Shown piece after piece: positions 7,111 through 7,440 of a stretch of 7,440 bases of DNA. Numbering within the stretch: position 1 is the first letter of the stretch; each line of letters opens with the position of its first letter. Below the pieces are notes generated by a model. That model did no database searches. It saw only the letters and a program-made list of their open reading frames with translations, and was not told where the DNA came from. Source of the DNA: Gammaproteobacteria bacterium (GTDB lineage Bacteria > Pseudomonadota > Gammaproteobacteria > HTCC5015); assembly GCA_020630145.1 (NCBI GenBank), contig JAHDBX010000076.1:1-7440 (forward strand), given 5' to 3'. Position numbers and translations under genes: made by a program.

Positions 7111-7440
7111 CTTATATCCTCAGAACGACCTAAAAAATGACCTTGCACGCCATCAACACCTATAGCTAATAAACGATCACATAAGTTTTTCTCATCTACA
7201 CCCACAGCAATTAACTGAATATCCAAACTTTTGGTTAAATCACGCAATGCCTGATAAGCTTCTGAAACGCCATCTGCACTGATATCATCTAACTTTTTAG
7301 CATTTACCTTTATATAATCTGGCCGTAAAGTCTGCAAAGACTGCATAGAGCTGTTTAAATCGAAGTGATCAATGCCAAAACTTTGCTGCCCTTTTTTTAC
7401 GACCTCTTCCATTAAATGCAAATACACTTGCGTTTTGCCG
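7107..7440 (-). CDS. lapD: EAL-domain protein C-terminus, probably a LapD-type c-di-GMP receptor (5' part beyond the right edge)
   Basis: About 110 C-terminal residues are visible; the frame stays open to the right edge, so an internal GTG at 7425-7427 is not a real start. The segment aligns with the end of an EAL domain: GIDHFDLNSS at the DDFGTGYSS position, LRPDYIKVN at LPxDxxKID, AVGVDE at AEGVE, and GVDGVQGHFLGR at the closing QGYLF motif. The catalytic residues are altered (DDFG to DHFD, KID to KVN, Glu of AEGVE to Val), so it should not hydrolyse c-di-GMP but could bind it, as LapD does. LapD is an inner-membrane receptor that sequesters LapG when c-di-GMP is bound. Its TGA overlaps the lapB ATG by 4 bp, and the TAAG site in the adhesin supports the LapD reading. 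The HAMP, periplasmic and GGDEF parts cannot be seen, so another degenerate EAL protein is possible. Confidence 0.8.
   Translation of the reverse strand, partial: GKTQVYLHLMEEVVKKGQQSFGIDHFDLNSSMQSLQTLRPDYIKVNAKKLDDISADGVSEAYQALRDLTKSLDIQLIAVGVDEKNLCDRLLAIGVDGVQGHFLGRSEDIR
7117..7121 (-). promoter_or_regulatory. Ribosome binding site of lapB inside the EAL gene
   Basis: The coding strand reads GAGGA, then six bases, then the lapB ATG. It lies within the last codons of the upstream EAL gene, which together with the ATGA overlap supports coupled translation of the two genes and fixes the lapB start. Confidence 0.7.

Overview
The window holds most of a Lap-type biofilm adhesin locus, with every recognisable gene on the minus strand. 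Base composition is AT-rich (roughly 40% GC by eye), and the gene set (LapA-like adhesin with an N-terminal retention module, LapB/LapC-type type I secretion proteins, degenerate EAL protein) points to a gammaproteobacterium, plausibly marine. I cannot name a genus.

In transcription order (right to left): (1) the C-terminal end of an EAL-domain protein with degenerate catalytic motifs, probably a LapD-type c-di-GMP receptor, cut by the right edge (7107-7440); (2) a complete LapB-type ABC permease/ATPase with an inactive C39-like N-terminal domain (4969-7110); (3) a LapC/HlyD-type membrane fusion protein (3615-4967) broken by one in-frame TAA at 4662-4664; (4) a short LuxR-type regulator with a receiver-like N-terminus that lacks the phosphorylation residues (3014-3613); (5) a 112-bp gap; (6) the first 967 codons of a giant LapA-like adhesin running off the left edge (1-2901). 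Genes 1-4 overlap by 4 bp or lie 1 bp apart, so they look like one operon. The adhesin may be read through from it or have its own promoter in the gap.

The expected working model comes from the LapA/LapD/LapG paradigm. LapB and LapC, with a TolC-like outer membrane protein not seen here, export the adhesin, whose N-terminal retention module holds it in the outer membrane. When c-di-GMP is low, a periplasmic LapG protease cuts a TAAG site and releases it. That site is present at residues 106-109. The degenerate EAL protein would sense c-di-GMP and sequester LapG. LapG, the TolC partner and the adhesin's C-terminal secretion signal are outside the window.

The most notable observation is the lapC nonsense codon. 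Both halves remain in one frame and fit a single 450-residue protein if the TAA is read as Gln (CAA). This suggests a recent point mutation that would disable secretion of the adhesin, or a single-base sequence error. The left fifth of the window is a set of five tandem VCBS-type repeats of exactly 294 bp. Long open frames on the plus strand across it are antisense shadows. I saw no tRNA, rRNA, CRISPR array or insertion sequence.
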